The position numbers were made by a program, and so were the translations under genes. From assembly GCA_963575745.1 (NCBI GenBank), contig CAUYUJ010021059.1, positions 457,584 to 521,583 of the forward strand: a DNA stretch of 64,000 nt, in the 5' to 3' direction. Every line of letters begins with the position of its first letter. Within the stretch, counting starts at the first letter, position 1. The notes beneath the pieces are model-generated. The model was not told where the DNA came from. It made no database searches and saw nothing but the letters and a program-made list of their open reading frames with translations. The stretch is from Prorocentrum cordatum. Its lineage: Eukaryota > Sar > Dinophyceae > Prorocentrales > Prorocentraceae. Positions 53,301 to 63,479 of this stretch are shown piece by piece.

Positions 53301-53639
53301 GAGGGCATCAGCGGGATGCGTTTGCTAGATGACCATCGACCGAGTGCTTATGGCGGGCAACCATCAAGCGGTTGACGGATGCAGAAAAAAAGACAGACGT
53401 GCATGTAAGGGTGCACGCGCACACACGCGTTGTTTTCAATCTTAGGCCTGTCCCACTCGCATCCGAGCGTTGATCCACCTTTTGGAAAATGGACTCGTCG
53501 ACTCCTCCTTGCTCGCCTCGCCTCCTCTCTCCTCTCTTCTCTTTCTCCCTCTATCTCGTTCCCGTGCTCATGGATCCCCTTGGGCTCTTCGACGCCAGCA
53601 ATCCTGTAGCCGCGTCCCAGAACGATGTTGACAGCCCCC

Positions 53640-53690
53640 CAAGCCGGCGCTGAGAGAGAGAGAGAGAGCGAGAGAAAGAGAGCATCGCGT
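53640..53690. repeat. (GA)n microsatellite
   Basis: GAGAGAGAGAGAGAGAGCGA with a GAAAGAGAG extension, next to C/T-rich DNA (53510-53560). Confidence 0.85.
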
Positions 53691-54085
53691 CGTCGGGAAG
53701 CAAAACGTTCCGAGGGCTGCGACAAGTTGAGGGCCAGAGTGCTGGCCGCCCCTCACACGCGCGTCCGAGTGCTTCAGAGGAGGATCGAGAGAGCTCCTGC
53801 TGGAGCGACGGTTTGGGTCCAGGCCTGGGCCCGGGCTCTGTCAGTCGGGTCCAGGGCTCGGGATACGTCGGTCTGAGAGCGTGGAGGCGCGCTCTGGAAC
53901 GGCCGCGACGCGTGACAAATCCTGCACAGCCGCCAGATCTCAGAGATCCCCGAGGTGTCTTGACCCGATGTTGTTCCGTTCCTGGCTTCGTCTTCAGAGG
54001 CCCTGGCCCGGGCTCGGTTTCCGATGCTGGGCTCAGGAGCAACGTTACGGGTGGCGGATCGGCTCAGGTCGAAGAGAAACGTTCT

Positions 54086-54104
54086 GCACACACACACACA
54101 CACA
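54086..54104. repeat. (CA)n microsatellite
   Basis: About nine CA dinucleotides immediately before family F copy 3. Confidence 0.9.
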
Positions 54105-54261
54105 TACGTTTTCGGAGCTCCGCGCGGATTTCTTGGATCGGCGCTGGGCCCCCCCGGTGGCGCCCTCGGCGCCGTCCCTGGCGCGCACCGCGCGCCAGGG
54201 AGTGGGGTCCCATGGGCCGATCAATGCAATCCGCGCGGAGCTCCGACAGTTTATGTTTGTG
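54100..54261 (+). mobile_element. Family F hairpin element, copy 3
   Basis: ACGTTTTCGGAGCTCCGCGC with GGATTTCTTGGATCGGCG at the left pairs with GGCCGATC, ATCCGCGCGGAGCTCCGACA and GTTTATGTTTGTG at the right. The centre holds CTGGCGCGCACCGCGCGCCA, itself a palindrome. It could fold along nearly its whole length. Confidence 0.85.
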
Positions 54262-54340
54262 CAATTTGTTGTTCCTCTACCCCCTGAGCTCGTCCACCCA
54301 GCTCGTGCCTCCCCACACCGACGCACCCAATGCGGCACAA

Positions 54341-54500
54341 GCATAACCTTCAGGAGTTCCGCTGGGATTCCTTGGATCGGCGCTTGGCCCACCTGGCAGC
54401 CCCTCCGGCGCCGCCCCTGGCGCGCTCCGCGCGCCAGGGAGGAGGATCCCATGGGCCGATCGACGACATCCGCGGGAGTGCCGAGAGTTCATGTTCATGC
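54341..54500 (+). mobile_element. Family F hairpin element, copy 4
   Basis: GCATAACCTTCAGGAGTTCC with GATTCCTTGGATCGGCGC at the left; GGGCCGATCGACGACATCCG with GAGAGTTCATGTTCATGC at the right. The central CTGGCGCGCTCCGCGCGCCA palindrome matches copy 3. It lies about 80 bp downstream of copy 3 in the same orientation. Confidence 0.85.
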
Positions 54501-54619
54501 ATTTATTTCTCTCCCCCCCTCGAGCCCGCCCCCCCAGGTCCTGCCCCCCCGTCGCCACCGCCTGTGGGGTCGATCCTCGGGAATCTCGGCAGGCGGTGGA
54601 CACGGACATCTTTCCAGTA

Positions 54620-54800
54620 TTCACAAGAAGGTTTCTCGCCGTTTTCGCGACCTGAGGGCCCTCTCCGGGCCCCAGGGCCGCAACAAAAATAGCTCAGGAT
54701 GAAAGGCCGGCCCGGGGAAGGGGTCTGGACTTCCAGGGACTCCGCATGGAAAAACAAGCATCGGATCTCTCGCTTCGGGCCCCAGGGCGTCCAAATATGT
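54620..54800 (+). repeat. Family D element
   Basis: CCTGAGGGCCCTCTCCGGGC, CCCAGGGCCGCAACAAAAAT, AGGATGAAAGGCCGGCCCGG, GGAAGGGGTCTGGACTTCC and CATCGGATCTCTC: one of the fullest family D copies. Confidence 0.7.
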
Positions 54801-55740
54801 CCACATCCTCCGCCCCGTTTCTCCGGGCGGGGCGGTGGATACCGACAGAGCCCCGCCTCGCCTGTGGATCCAGTGGCCGCCCCGCCTGCCCCGGTTTAAC
54901 TCCGCGGAGCTGCCCCTGCGGGGTTGCAGGGCTCCGAAGGCCGAAGGGCGCTGGCGCGGGTGATCACGTCCCTCCGACGGGAGAGGAGCCCTCCTCTGTC
55001 GGCGTGGCCCCCCCAGAGCCCCGCCGAGATCCCAGCTCGCACGACGAAGGGCCCTCTACCTCTTCCTGTCTTTGGAAATTTGCGCCTGGACCCCTCCTTC
55101 CCAGCTCCTCCACCTGAGCATCCTGCGAGTCTGCCGGAGCGGGCATCGCATCCCAGTCCCAGGTGGAACAGGCACGCTGCGATTTCGTCTGCGATATCTC
55201 ATGATGGACACAGCGCGCGCCCGGACGGCCGAGGCTCTGGCCCTCGATGCCGTCAATCGGCTCCTGCCGCGGCATCTGACCCAGAAGTCTGCCTGCCGTG
55301 GCAGCCTTGCTCCGAGGGCTTCCCGTCGAGACTTCGCAGCCTCCGAGGAGGCTCCCTGGACTCGTCCCTTCCTGCCCCCCCCTGCGCCATCCCTCTCCCC
55401 CTCCCTTCCTCCCTTTTCTTCTTCCTCCTTTTTCTTCTTCGCCCTCAGTAGGACGTTGGGGGCAGCGCCTCGGGCAGAGGCGGGCGGAGGCACCCATCCC
55501 GAAGCGGGGGCTCCAAAAATGGGGTCCGGCAGTGGAGCTGGTGCCTCCGAACGAGCCTTGTCCAGGGGTGGTGGGGGCGCCCTTCGCAGAACCTGGAGCA
55601 CTGAGCGTCCAGGGGACAGGACACCTGAGGCTCGGATCGCTACGACGGAGCCCCTGGCAGCGAGGCGGCCGCTCGGGCAGGCTCGAGTGAGCGTCAGATG
55701 TCCAACTCCTTGGACACGCGGGGTACGTACGCCCGTGTCG
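54800..55740. other. GC-rich unassigned DNA
   Basis: Both strands carry long open frames without a recognised domain. A C/T-rich tract lies at 55375-55445. No call is made. Confidence 0.3.
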
Positions 55741-55811
55741 GACCCTCTTGCGGAGAGAACCTTTAGCTTCCGCTCGCTTCATGCAGGCTTTCGCTGGCGG
55801 AGCCCCCCCTC

Positions 55812-56010
55812 GTGCTTTACAGCTGGCACGAGGGTGAAGAGCAACCCAAGCTTTGGAATGGTACCGACGTGCTCTTCGTGCGCGTCTGGGCTCTTCCCCT
55901 CCGGATGTGTTTCCTTCGGGTTTATGCATTTCGGCTCTTGGCTAAGGGGCTCATGTTCTTGACTTACGTTTTTTGTGACCGCGTTTCGACTGTACTTCTG
56001 CTGGCCCTTC
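55812..56010 (+). CDS. Possible exon of a membrane protein, unidentified
   Basis: A plus frame reads LYSWHEGEEQPKLWNGTDVL, then FVRVWALPLRMCFLRVYAFR and LLAKGLMFLTYVFCDRVSTV, a strongly hydrophobic run that is unusual among the window's arginine/proline-rich artefact frames. No acceptor or partner exon was established. Confidence 0.25.
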
Positions 56011-56189
56011 GCGGCCCTTCCGCCAGCTTCCGCCGTGGGCGACATGTCAGCCTTTCGGTGCGGTGGAGGGGGGTGGGCTGGGGGAGGGGAATATGTATGT
56101 AGTGGCAGGGGTGTCGCTCACCGTTGCTCGGCTACCGAAACTAGTGCCAGAGCTTCCGTCGGCTCCAGGCAGACATTCGCAGATGTTCT

Positions 56190-56285
56190 TGACGATGAGG
56201 ATGATGCTGCTGGTGGTGGTGGTGATGATGATGATGATGATGCTGATGCAGATGCTGATGCTGATGATGATGATGGTGATGATGG

Positions 56286-56321
<36 letters not shown>

Positions 56322-56430
56322 GGAGGGGGAGGAGGATGATGATGATGATGGTGATGGTGATGATGAGGAGGAGGAGGAGGAGGGTGGTGGTGATGATGGT
56401 GCTGCTGCTGATGATGCTGATGACTGATGA
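56190..56430 (+). repeat. GAT/GAG microsatellite
   Basis: GATGATGATG with GGAGGAGGA and GCTGATGCTGAT variants. Confidence 0.93.
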
Positions 56431-56879
56431 GGGTGACGTCGAAAGTGACGATGATGGCGGTTGAGGTTGTGGCCGATTATGTTGTTGCTGATGGTGGTCA
56501 TGATGGTCACTGGTCCCCCTCTCCCGCATCTGCACCCTCCTCGCCCCCCTCGTTCTCCCCCGCCGTCTCGACAGGACCTGACGCAGATCGCGCGGTCTCC
56601 CGCTCCCGCCTCAGCGCTCGCTCCCAGGCGGGGATGATGACAGGGCCAGGGTTGGGCGTTGCGTAGTTGGGGGGGCGATGAATGGGGGGGGGGAAGAAAG
56701 GTGCACCTCTTGTGCCCTACATTGGGCCCTAGAGGGGCTCCCTGGGGCCCCAAAGGGAGACGAAAAGGTGTATGTTTCCCACCCACCCCCACCCCTCATT
56801 TATCGTCCCCCAGTACGCTGCGCCCGAGATGAGCCCAGCCCTCCTAGCGTGTTGACACAACTCACGACGGGAGGGTCCT

Positions 56880-57060
56880 GGTGACGTTCTGCCTCTCGGA
56901 CGGTCGGCACAGGCGTCCCAGGATGAAGAGCTGGTCCCTTCGGAAGGGGTCCAGACCTTGGAAGGTCCATGCGGGGCCCTCGCCGAGCCCCAGGGCCGTC
57001 AACAAAAACAGCTCGAGAGGAAGACTTAGTCCCCGGGGAAGGGGTCCCGAGTGACAAAAC
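56880..57060. repeat. Family D element
   Basis: GGAAGGGGTCCAGACCTTGG, GCGGGGCCCTCGCCGAGCCC and CAGGGCCGTCAACAAAAACA follow the family D order, with a GGGGAAGGGGTCCCGAGTGA repeat of the right part. Confidence 0.65.
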
Positions 57061-57119
57061 AAAGCTTCGGGGGCCTGGGGGGTCGCCCCTCCTCGAGTTC
57101 GGGCCTCCCCGCCATCCCC

Positions 57120-57270
57120 GGGGACCGGTTCAGATCAGATCTATTCGAGTCGATGTCGAGTTCACCCAGCTCGATCCGATATGGTGTTGCGTGCGTCACT
57201 GGGGTGCGGCCGAATCGATTTGGTTCCGACTCCGACCCGATGCAGCCCGATCCGATGCAGCCCGATCTTT
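57120..57270. repeat. GATTCGGATC-word repeat
   Basis: Short words TCCGATCC, TCGATTTGGTTCCGAC and GATGCAGCCCGATCCGATGC recur. Related words occur at 43450-43740 and 45560-45710. Confidence 0.5.
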
Positions 57271-57579
57271 CCCCCTTCCCGTCCTCCTCCATTCCCGGGC
57301 TGGTGCTCGGTGTGGCGGAGTCCCCTTCCCCACACCGCGATCTGCCTTTCGAGGGCCGCACGGGCTGGTCGAGGCGGCTGCGTGCGTGTCAGGGGATGCT
57401 GTTCCAGAGGCGGCCCCAGTTCCCTGAGCCCGCTAGAGATCGAGGTCTAGGCCACGGTGTCTCCCACGAGTACCCGACTCGACACTGGCCGATCCCCCGC
57501 GTGGCTCGGACCTGGCGCTGTGCTGGACCGAGCGGCGGCCATCATGGGCCGATCTTCCACCACCACTACCACTGGGGAG

Positions 57580-57615
57580 GTCCTCCTCCTCCTCCTCCTC
57601 CTCCTCCTCCTCCTC
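57580..57615 (+). repeat. (CTC)n microsatellite
   Basis: About 11 CTC triplets; GC-rich unassigned DNA follows to 57880. Confidence 0.9.
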
Positions 57616-58094
57616 TGCCCCTGGTCCAGCGCCGCAGGCGCTCAGTGCTGGAGTACGCAAGCCAGCGCCTCCCGGCGGCCACCGCAGCACCGTCGATCTG
57701 CACCAAGCAGCGGAACAAGAGTGGCCCCCGCAGGGGGCCGTGGATGGCGGCAACCACCGCGGGTTAGCCGCTCGCGCCCGCCCGCCTGCCTGTGGGGGCG
57801 GGGGGGGGGGCCAGCAAGGCGCCGCAAGGCCTGCGCCGCGCCGCCACAGCCTGCCGATCAATTGACACGGCGAAGCGGAGGAGCAGGACGAGGAGCAGGA
57901 CGAGGAGCAGGACGAGGAGAGAGACCAGATCCTCTCCCTCCCACTCCCCCGTCTCCCCCTCCCCCTCCACAATTACTCAATATACGTAGCATCCCGCAAT
58001 TGCGGATAAGAGTGAGGGGGCGGGCGCGGGCGACGCGGGCGTCGTCGAGCCGGCGGACCTCGTGGCCCCCACCTTCCCTGTCGATGGCGCTGTC

Positions 58095-58311
58095 CTCCTC
58101 CTCCTCCTCCTCCTCCTCCTCCTCCTCCTCTTCCTCGTCCTCGTCCTCATCGTCATCGTCATCCTCCTCCTCCACCTCGTCCTCCTCCTCCTCCTCCTCC
58201 TCCTCCTCCTCTTTTTCCTCGTCCTCCCTCTCCCCCCTTCGTCCTTTCATCATCGTCCTCCCATTGTCGTCCTTCCCTTCATCGGCCTCCACCATCGTCC
58301 TCCCATTGACG

Positions 58312-58371
<60 letters not shown>

Positions 58372-58384
58372 GTCATCATCGTCG

Positions 58385-58434
<50 letters not shown>

Positions 58435-58510
58435 TTCCCCCTCCTCCCCCTCCTCGTCTTCCTCCTCCCCCTCTTCCCCCTCCTCGTCCTCCTGCTCCTC
58501 CTCCTTTTCT
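58095..58510 (+). repeat. CTC and ATC microsatellites
   Basis: CTC triplets (58097-58215), a spacer with a duplicated CATCGTCCTCCCATTG segment (about 58251 and 58292), ATC triplets (58316-58432) and CTCCCC repeats to 58510. Confidence 0.95.
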
Positions 58511-58754
58511 TTCTCCACATTATTATTACATCCTCTCTTCTTCCGCGTTCTCCTCGTCCCCTGTTTACTCCTCCTGCCTCCCCCTCCTTTCCCAAGATAA
58601 CTGCAACGCAACCCTTTGTTCCACTTTATGATCCCCGCCTTCTTTGATTAAGGCAACTCGCCAGGGCAGAGTTGCTGGACGGGCTGGTGTGGATGCGCGG
58701 GGCTTGAAGAGGTCCTTGCGGGCTCAGGCGGCATGCAAAAATCCGCCGCCGCGC

Positions 58755-59180
58755 TTGTGCGGCATTGGTTTGTTCAGTGAACGTGGTTTAGGTCGCGGGT
58801 GGGTCGCGGGCTCTCCACCTCCACCTGGAAGGAATGCAAAAGCAGCCCGTCGCAGGCGCCAAAAAAAATGGTTTGTACACTGAACGTGGTTTGGGTCGCG
58901 GGTGGGCCGCGGGTTCTCCACCGGGAACGAATGCAAAGGCGCCGAAAATTGTGGTTTGTACCCTGAACGTGGTCGCGGGTGGGCCGCGGGCTCTCCACCT
59001 GAAACGAATGCAAAAGATGCCCGCCGCAGGCGCCGAAAAATGTGGTTTGTACCCTGAACGTGGTTTGGGTCGCGGGTTGGTCGCGAGTTGGTCACGGGGT
59101 GGGTCGCGGGCTCTCAACCTGGAAGGGATGCAAAAAAAGCCCGCCGCAGGCGCCGAAAATTGTGGTTTGTACCTTGAACG
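58755..59180 (+). repeat. Tandem repeat of about 85-120 bp
   Basis: Copies share GGTTTGTACCCTGAACGTGG, TTTGGGTCGCGGGTGGG, CGCGGGCTCTCCACCTGGAA and a CGCCGCAGGCGCCGAAAA end. Four to five copies precede the GGGTCGC array, and the array seems to be an amplified part of this unit. Confidence 0.88.
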
Positions 59181-59184
59181 TGGT

Positions 59185-59395
59185 TTGGGTCGCGGGTGGG
59201 TCGCGGGTGGGTCGCGGGGTGGGTCGCGGGTGGGTCGCGGGTGGGTCGCGGGTGGGTCGCGGGGTGGGTCGCGGGGTGGGTCGTGGGGTGGGTCGCGGGT
59301 GGGTCGCGGGGTGGGTCGCGGGTGGGTCGCGGGGTGGGTCGCGGGTGGGTCGCTGGGTGGGTCGCGGGTGGGTCGCGGTGTGGGTCGCGGGTCGC
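59185..59395 (+). repeat. GGGTCGC(G) short tandem array
   Basis: About 20 copies of GGGTCGCGGGT/GGGTCGCGGGGT, 10-12 bp each. Runs of GGG at regular spacing on one strand could form G-quadruplexes. Confidence 0.93.
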
Positions 59396-59579
59396 TTTTT
59401 TTTTTTGTTTTTTTTTTTTTTTTTTTTTGTTTTTTTTTTTTTTTTTTTTTTTTTTATTTTTGTTTTTTTTGTTTTTTTTGTTGTTTTTGGTTTTTTATGT
59501 TGTTTTTTTTTTTTTTTTTATTTTTTTTTTTATTGTTTTTTTTTTTTTTGTTGTTTTATTTTTTTTTTGTTTTTTTTTT

Positions 59580-59624
<45 letters not shown>

Positions 59625-59628
59625 TTTT
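59396..59628 (+). repeat. Poly(T) tract of about 233 bp
   Basis: Almost pure T with single G or A interruptions, abutting the GGGTCGC array without a transition. It ends before GACAACGACGACG. No polyadenylated gene was found on the minus strand next to it. Confidence 0.95.
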
Positions 59629-59904
59629 GACAACGACGACGATACCATAAACAACAACAACAAGACGAAGCAGAATCCGCCCCACGGATCCTCACTTCAG
59701 CCACGCACCCAGGGACAGTGAATGACCGTTCGGGCCCCCTCACTCTGATGAATTCTACTTTCCTCTCTCCCCCGAGTCTGTGGCGGAATCTGTCTCGGAG
59801 TGTTCGCCCCCCGTCGCGTATTGTCTTTTCCACACAGGATGTCGGTGAGTTGGGGTTTTCGCTTGTTTTTTTCAAAATGCTGCTCTCGCTGAGGCGCTGG
59901 CCTC

Positions 59905-60015
59905 ATTTTCGGGCTTCCGCTCGTTCCGAATCGTGCTCCCGCTGCAGCGATGGCTTCATTTCCGCGCTTCCGCTCATTCCGAATCGTGCTCCCGCTGCAG
60001 CGTTGGCGTCATTAT
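59905..60015 (+). repeat. 54-bp direct duplication
   Basis: CGAATCGTGCTCCCGCTGCA, preceded by GCTTCCGCTC(G/A)TTC, occurs twice, 54 bp apart. A partial third copy lies at about 59880. Confidence 0.85.
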
Positions 60016-60354
60016 TTTCCGTGCCATGCCACGACATGGTTGTCGGTACTTCTAAACATGCCCCAAAATTTCGAAAATAGCCTCCTGAAAAAAACATCGG
60101 AAGTGATTACACATTCGGTGTCGATTCATTGATTTATCGGGCCGCAGAAGCCCTCCGTCACCCCCCCACTTTGGGGCGTCGCCACGCCATGCTGTTACTA
60201 TGTCGTGCTACGCGCTGATCTTCAACACCATGCTATGCCATGCAATGCTATGCCATGATACGACATCCGACTGTGCGAATAGAGAGGAGATCAACGCCAT
60301 GGTAAGGGATGGGAGGGAGGGGTAGGACGTCAGATATGACGCGAGCGCGCCTAG

Positions 60355-60660
60355 CTTGCCCTCCTCCTCCTCCTCCTCCCCCTCCTCCTCCTCCTCTACT
60401 CCTCCTTCCTCCTCCTCTCCTCCTCTCCTCCTCTCCTCCTCCTCCTCCTCCTCCTCAATCCTCCTCCTCCTCCCCCTCCAAATTCTCCTTTCCAGTGGCT
60501 CTCTCCTCCTCCTCCTCCTCCTCCTCCTCCTTCTCCTCCTCCTCCTCCTCCTCCTCCTTCCCCTCCTCCTCCCCCCCGCCGTTTTCCCTCCCTCCCGTCC
60601 TCCCTCCCCCTCCCGCTCCCCCCTTGCCGCTCCCTTCTCCTCCCTCCACACCGCCGGAAG
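60355..60660 (+). repeat. CTC microsatellite
   Basis: CTCCTC with short interruptions. The glutamate/arginine and serine/leucine frames are artefacts. Confidence 0.95.
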
Positions 60661-60769
60661 AACGACCAGCCCTCCCAGGGTGCAGCAGGAAAACGGCGCA
60701 CACCCTGGGCCCGAGAGGGCGGGCGCTGCCCAGACGTCCGGCGCCTCGAGAGCATGGAGACGGAGGCCC

Positions 60770-60980
60770 TTCACCGGTCTCGGCCTCTCGGGGGGCCCCT
60801 GCTGGGCCTCGGGCGGACGCCCCGCGCTTCGATGTTTTCGAGACCACTTCCCAGGGACCGCTGCTTCATCCCAAGCCATCTCTTGACGGCCCCGATGCCC
60901 GGTAGACGGGCCCCGAGGGGCCGACCTCCGCGAGGTACCTCCGCCTCGATTGTTCCGAGACGCCGATGCCTGGGGACCAG
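60770..60980. repeat. Family D element
   Basis: CTCGGGGGGCCCCTGCTGGG, CTTCCCAGGGACCGCTGCTT, CTTGACGGCCCCGATGCCCG and CCGAGACGCCGATGCCTGGG follow the family D order. Confidence 0.65.
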
Positions 60981-61089
60981 CTCCTTCCCTCGTCTGTCCT
61001 TCCTCTCCTTCTTCGTCGCCCTCTGCCCCTTCTCCCGGGCCAGGTCTTGCATGGGCGGAGGCCCACTCGAGGTTGCAGAGGAGGGGGAA

Positions 61090-61123
61090 GTGGAGGAGGA
61101 GGAGGAGGAGGAGGAGGAGGAGG

Positions 61124-61190
<67 letters not shown>

Positions 61191-61200
61191 AGAGGAGGAC
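61090..61200 (+). repeat. GGA then AGGAGC hexamer repeat
   Basis: GGA triplets (61095-61126) followed by about eleven AGGAGC hexamers to about 61190. Confidence 0.95.
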
Positions 61201-61369
61201 GGGGCTAGGACTAGGACAACCCGTTCCAGAGCGTGCCAGAACGCTCTCAGAGCGTTCGGGAGCGCTCGGAGAAGGCCGCGGCGCCCGCGACATCCTCCAC
61301 GGCCACCAGATCTCAGAGATTCCCGATCTATCCTCACCCGATGTTATCCTTGTCCTGGCTTCGTCTTCA

Positions 61370-61575
61370 AGTGGTGGAGGAGGAGGAGAAGGAAGGGGAG
61401 TAGGAGGAGGAGGAGGAGGAGGAGGAGGAGGAGGAGGAGAAGGAGGAGGAGGAGGAGGAAGGGGAGGGGGAGGGGGTGGGGAGGGGGAGGGGGAGGAGGA
61501 GGAGGAGGAGGATGGAGGAGGAGGAGGAGGAGGAGGAGGAGGAGGAGGAGGAAGGGGAGGGGGAGGAGGAGTAAT
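61370..61575 (+). repeat. GGA microsatellite
   Basis: GGAGGAGG with GGGGAGGGGG segments. Confidence 0.95.
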
Positions 61576-62039
61576 GAGGATGGGTGCTGCGAGAGTTGGG
61601 TCGGTGCCGCGCATACCGAGCGCCCTTGCCACTACTGCGAGAGTTCGTTAGGCTCCGTCTCCTCCTCCTCCTCCTTCTTCTCTTCCTCTTCCTCCTCGTC
61701 CTTTTCCTCCTCCTACTCCTCTTCCTGCTCCTTCTCCCGGCTTGTGGGCTGCTGGGCCCGTTGGGGGTCGTGGGCCTCTGGGATGGCGCGTCGGGCCACG
61801 GCCAGAGGAGCACCGCTCCGCAGCGAGCCTCCCACCTTGGTTTTCGGCGCAGCCGAGGCCTACGCCCCCTTGCCGGCCTCCCCGCCGCTGCCCGGGGCGG
61901 AGGCGGCGGCCTCGGCCCTCCCCCTGCCGCGGCGGACTCTGGGCCTCGCGTTCCCCTCGCGTTCCTGCGTGCTTCTCCTCCGCTTCCTCTGCTCCCTTTC
62001 GCCACCTCCTCCACAGAGATCCAACATATTGGCAAAAAA

Positions 62040-62220
62040 TCAGGACCGAGGCTCTTTGCAGTTTCCGGCCTCCAGGGGCCCTCACCGGGCCCCGGGACCG
62101 TTCCCCAGGACCGGTTTTTCATCCAGAGTCGACTCTAGATGAAAAAACCGGTTCTGGGGAACGGGTCGAGGGTTCCGGGGACCCCGCATGGAAAAAAACA
62201 CGACATCGGATCTCTGGGTC
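62040..62220. repeat. Head-to-head family D pair with 66-bp palindrome
   Basis: 62098-62163 is a near-perfect palindrome (arms differ by one mismatch and one extra base) centred on AGAGTCGACTCT (62125-62136). Flanking words (GGCCTCCAGGGGCCCTCACC to the left; GGAACGGGTCGAGGGTTCCG to the right) are family D. Confidence 0.88.
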
Positions 62221-62902
62221 CGCCTCCATGGCCTCGCCGACGGTGCCCGGGGCCACTCCGGTGCGGCGCATCGGGGCTCGCCCTCGCCGTCATTCCTCAT
62301 CCTTCTCCTCTTGCTCTTCCTCGTCCTCGTCCCTGGTGCATCCCTCCATCACCTGTCTCCTCCACCTCCTCCCCCTCATCCCCAACAGACTCACGCCACT
62401 GGCCAGTGATCGACCTAAGGCAGGCCTTTCCACGGGAGGCCCGCCCAATGTTGAGAAGTATTGGTGGCAGCAGGGAGAAAACATATAACAAATGGAGGGA
62501 GGAAGACGGAGGGGGGAGACGGAGCAGCAGGAGAAGGGGAATGATGACGAGGAACACTCTGAGGGGGGTATCAGGCAGGTACTTGGAGAGCGCATTGAGG
62601 AAGGAAGTGGAGGAGGGGGAGGAAGAGGAGGGGATGAAGAGGAGGGATGGCTTCAGACAGTTCTAGGCGCCCCCGAAGCCAGGTGGCAGATCTAAGAGGA
62701 TGATGAGGTTCAGCAGCAGCAGTGGCAGGAGTACATCCCTAAGTGAGCTGCGCCCGGTGCATGTGGCTGAAGTCTACGACGTCTCGAGCCGCTTTGGCAT
62801 CGCACGAAGGACAGACATGGAGTGGGGTTGACGGTTCACGGAGTTGAACTTGGTGACGATTCTTTTAGTCGCGTGATTGCGCGGATCGAAGAGCAAACAA
62901 TT

Positions 62903-63065
62903 GCATACAACTAATTTCTCGAAGGCCCGTGCGGTCTTCTTGGATCGGCGTTGGGACCCCCTGGCGGCTCCTCCGGCGCCGCCCCTGGCGCGCTCCGCGC
63001 TCCAGGGAAGGGGTCCAGCGCCAGTCGAAGAAATCCGTGCGGACCTCAGAGAAATTATGTTTTGC
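62903..63065 (+). mobile_element. Family F hairpin element, copy 5
   Basis: GCATACAACTAATTTCTCGA, GTCTTCTTGGATCGGCGTTG and GGACCCC at the left pair with GGGGTCCAGCGCC, GAAGAAATCCGTGCGGACCT and GAAATTATGTTTTGC at the right. The central CTGGCGCGCTCCGCGCTCCA is nearly palindromic. Confidence 0.85.
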
Positions 63066-63252
63066 CATCTTCGGATTATCGGATTTAGGTTGTAACTTAG
63101 GCAGGGCACCGGCAGTCGGATTTCAGAGCGGAGTTCCCCGCATCGGTGGGCTCTGGAGAACTTGTCAGGCAAGATGCTGCACGTGACACTTCACCGCTCT
63201 CGCTTGCAGCGGCGGCGAAGAGGGATCGCCAAGGCGCGGCAGGGTCACAAGG

Positions 63253-63474
63253 ATGTGTGGCACTGGGCACGAGGGTGTGTGGCACTGTGACTGGGCACTG
63301 GCAGAAGGGGAGGTTATTGATGTGCATTGGATCCCCTCACGCGCTGATAATGACGTTTGCCCTTCGCTTTGCAGCTGGTACCTAGCAGCCATGCGGGTAT
63401 GGGGGCGGAACGGGCGGCTGTGCGGGCCCGGGAGGTGGGGCAGGACAGGGACGCTGTCCGCGTGGACTGCTTGA
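63253..63474 (+). CDS. Possible short coding fragment
   Basis: A plus frame contains ALAEGEVIDVHWIPSRADND followed by an ordinary-looking stretch. The V-HWIPSRxN pattern recalls the end of RNase H-like domains of retroelements, but it is only a few residues and could be chance. No neighbouring retroelement sequence was seen. Confidence 0.2.
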   Translation: MCGTGHEGVWHCDWALAEGEVIDVHWIPSRADNDVCPSLCSWYLAAMRVWGRNGRLCGPGRWGRTGTLSAWTA

Positions 63475-63479
63475 TGCGA

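Noticed and set aside
63253-63474. Retroelement RNase H fragment
   Set aside because: Only a VHWIPSRADN-like string supports it. There are no catalytic residues or adjacent reverse transcriptase. It is kept as a low-confidence frame only.
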